NCBI GenBank assembly: GCA_905250025.1
Contig: CAJNOJ010000120.1
Span: 186,001 to 250,000, forward strand
Length of the DNA: 64,000 bases
From: Adineta ricciae
Taxonomy: Eukaryota; Rotifera; Eurotatoria; Adinetida; Adinetidae
Direction of reading: 5' to 3'
The notes beneath the pieces were generated by a model that worked only from the letters and a program-made list of their open reading frames with translations, searched no databases and was not told where the DNA came from. Numbering within the stretch: the first letter of the stretch is position 1; each line of letters starts with the position of its first letter. A program made the position numbers and the translations under genes. Below, piece by piece: positions 63,401 to 64,000 of the stretch.

Positions 63401-64000
63401 CTTATTTACCTAAAATGGTAGCTGAAAGTGATATACCTGGTGGTGATATTGTCTTCCGTACAAACCAACAACCAGATGATCGATTTGTTCAAGCATTACG
63501 ACAACTGGATGTGATGAAATCGAAAAATATGATCAAAAGTTATGGTGTTCAGAATAGTACCATGGATGACGTATTTCTGAAAATCACTAATGATACCAAA
63601 GACGAAGGCGGCTCTGAAACAACCACGGTCACCATGGAGCGTATAGGTCAGTGTAAACTGTTTCGTTATTCAATACACGAAACAAAACTTTTCTTCTTCT
63701 TAGATGAACAATGCCGTCAAGTTTTTGAGAATCAATATTTTCTTACCGGATGGAAATACTATTTAAGTCAACTGTATGGTTTACTGATGAAAACATTGAT
63801 GATTCGATATCGCCGATGGGGACTGACTCTTGTTGTTTTATTATTACCAATCATATACAATCTACTATCGAATATTATTGCACCAGCACAGGGCAGTGGT
63901 GATACTTTCAAAATGCAAGCAACTTTATTGAATCCTCAAACAATTCTATACACATCAAATCCTGTTTTTGAAGGTTACTTCCAAGAAGCTGTCGGAGCCA
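60403..64000 (+). CDS. ABCA-type lipid transporter (3' end outside window)
   Basis: This is an ABC subfamily A full transporter, the class that moves sterols and phospholipids. ATG at 60403 (MAQSDTLRQPL) is preferred to the in-frame TTG at 60313. One N-terminal membrane helix (TILCELLFPLIIIIILFLLR) precedes a large extracellular domain (about 60600-61480). Five or so helices follow (about 61500-62370), then NBD1 with Walker A LLGPNGSGKTTIFNC at about 62630, Q-loop GYCPQHD, signature LSGGMKRRLSLACAF at about 62943, Walker B ILLDE split by an intron from PSSGLDPTNRR, and the H-loop LLTTHFMEE. The next helix group (MIRYRRWGLTLVVLLLPIIY) begins near 63800 and runs off the edge, so TMD2 and NBD2 are missing. 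The N-terminal first exons fit family spacing; the exact ABCA subtype is not determined. Confidence 0.92.

Overview
The window is AT-rich animal DNA, densely packed with genes on both strands. Introns are mostly 50-80 bp with GT...AG ends. Motile-cilium genes (an axonemal dynein heavy chain and a CCDC60-like gene) sit beside metazoan-type signalling genes (a RhoU/RhoV-like GTPase and a TRAF). This points to a small ciliated invertebrate and argues against nematodes and most arthropods. Compact genes, short introns and AT-rich coding sequence would fit a rotifer, perhaps a bdelloid, but that is inference from gene content and style, not from a marker sequence.

Layout, left to right. Positions 1-2751 hold the 3' half of an eIF4G gene (+). 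An SLC6-type transporter follows (+, 4419-6719). Positions 7375-12113 are an accessory stretch: a low-complexity unknown gene (-), a probable gene relic near 8.1-8.5 kb, a secreted PAN/mucin/LCCL-type gene (+, 9379-10738) and a broken gene (-, about 11.3-12.1 kb). Positions 12903-16245 encode an 857-residue coiled-coil protein with a C-terminal membrane anchor (+). Convergent to it is a TTF2/lodestar-type SNF2 ATPase (-, 16534-19004), then a CCDC60-like gene (-, 19391-22516) and a TRAF with RING and MATH domains (-, 23181-24940). A 4.2-kb stretch with no recognisable gene precedes a Rho-family GTPase (+, 29159-30883). An EF-hand-like gene (+), COX17 (-), a ClC-3/4/5-type Cl-/H+ exchanger (-, 33181-37201) and an SLC22-type transporter (-, 38509-40299) follow. 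A 15.3-kb dynein heavy chain gene of DNAH6 type (-, 40596-55932) comes next, then a small unknown gene (-) and a membrane-anchored DUF885 protein (-, 57667-60094). An ABCA-type transporter (+, from 60403) runs off the right edge.

There is no operon-like logic. These are unrelated housekeeping, cilium, transport and signalling genes, some convergent and some divergent. DUF885 and ABCA probably share a 0.3-kb divergent promoter region.

I saw no RNA genes, CRISPR arrays, complete transposons or viral elements. The observations most worth a second look are the RhoU/V-like GTPase, whose P-loop and switch II carry substitutions equivalent to G12C, A59G and Q61K; 12-, 15- and 22-nt coding microexons, one of which splits the Walker A motif of TTF2; a cysteine-free LCCL-like domain behind a Thr/Ser tract; and two unassigned one-exon genes. 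Exon structures were worked out by hand from splice consensus, reading frame and remembered family alignments. For the SLC6, coiled-coil, TTF2, GTPase and PAN/LCCL genes the exon lengths were checked to sum to an intact frame.
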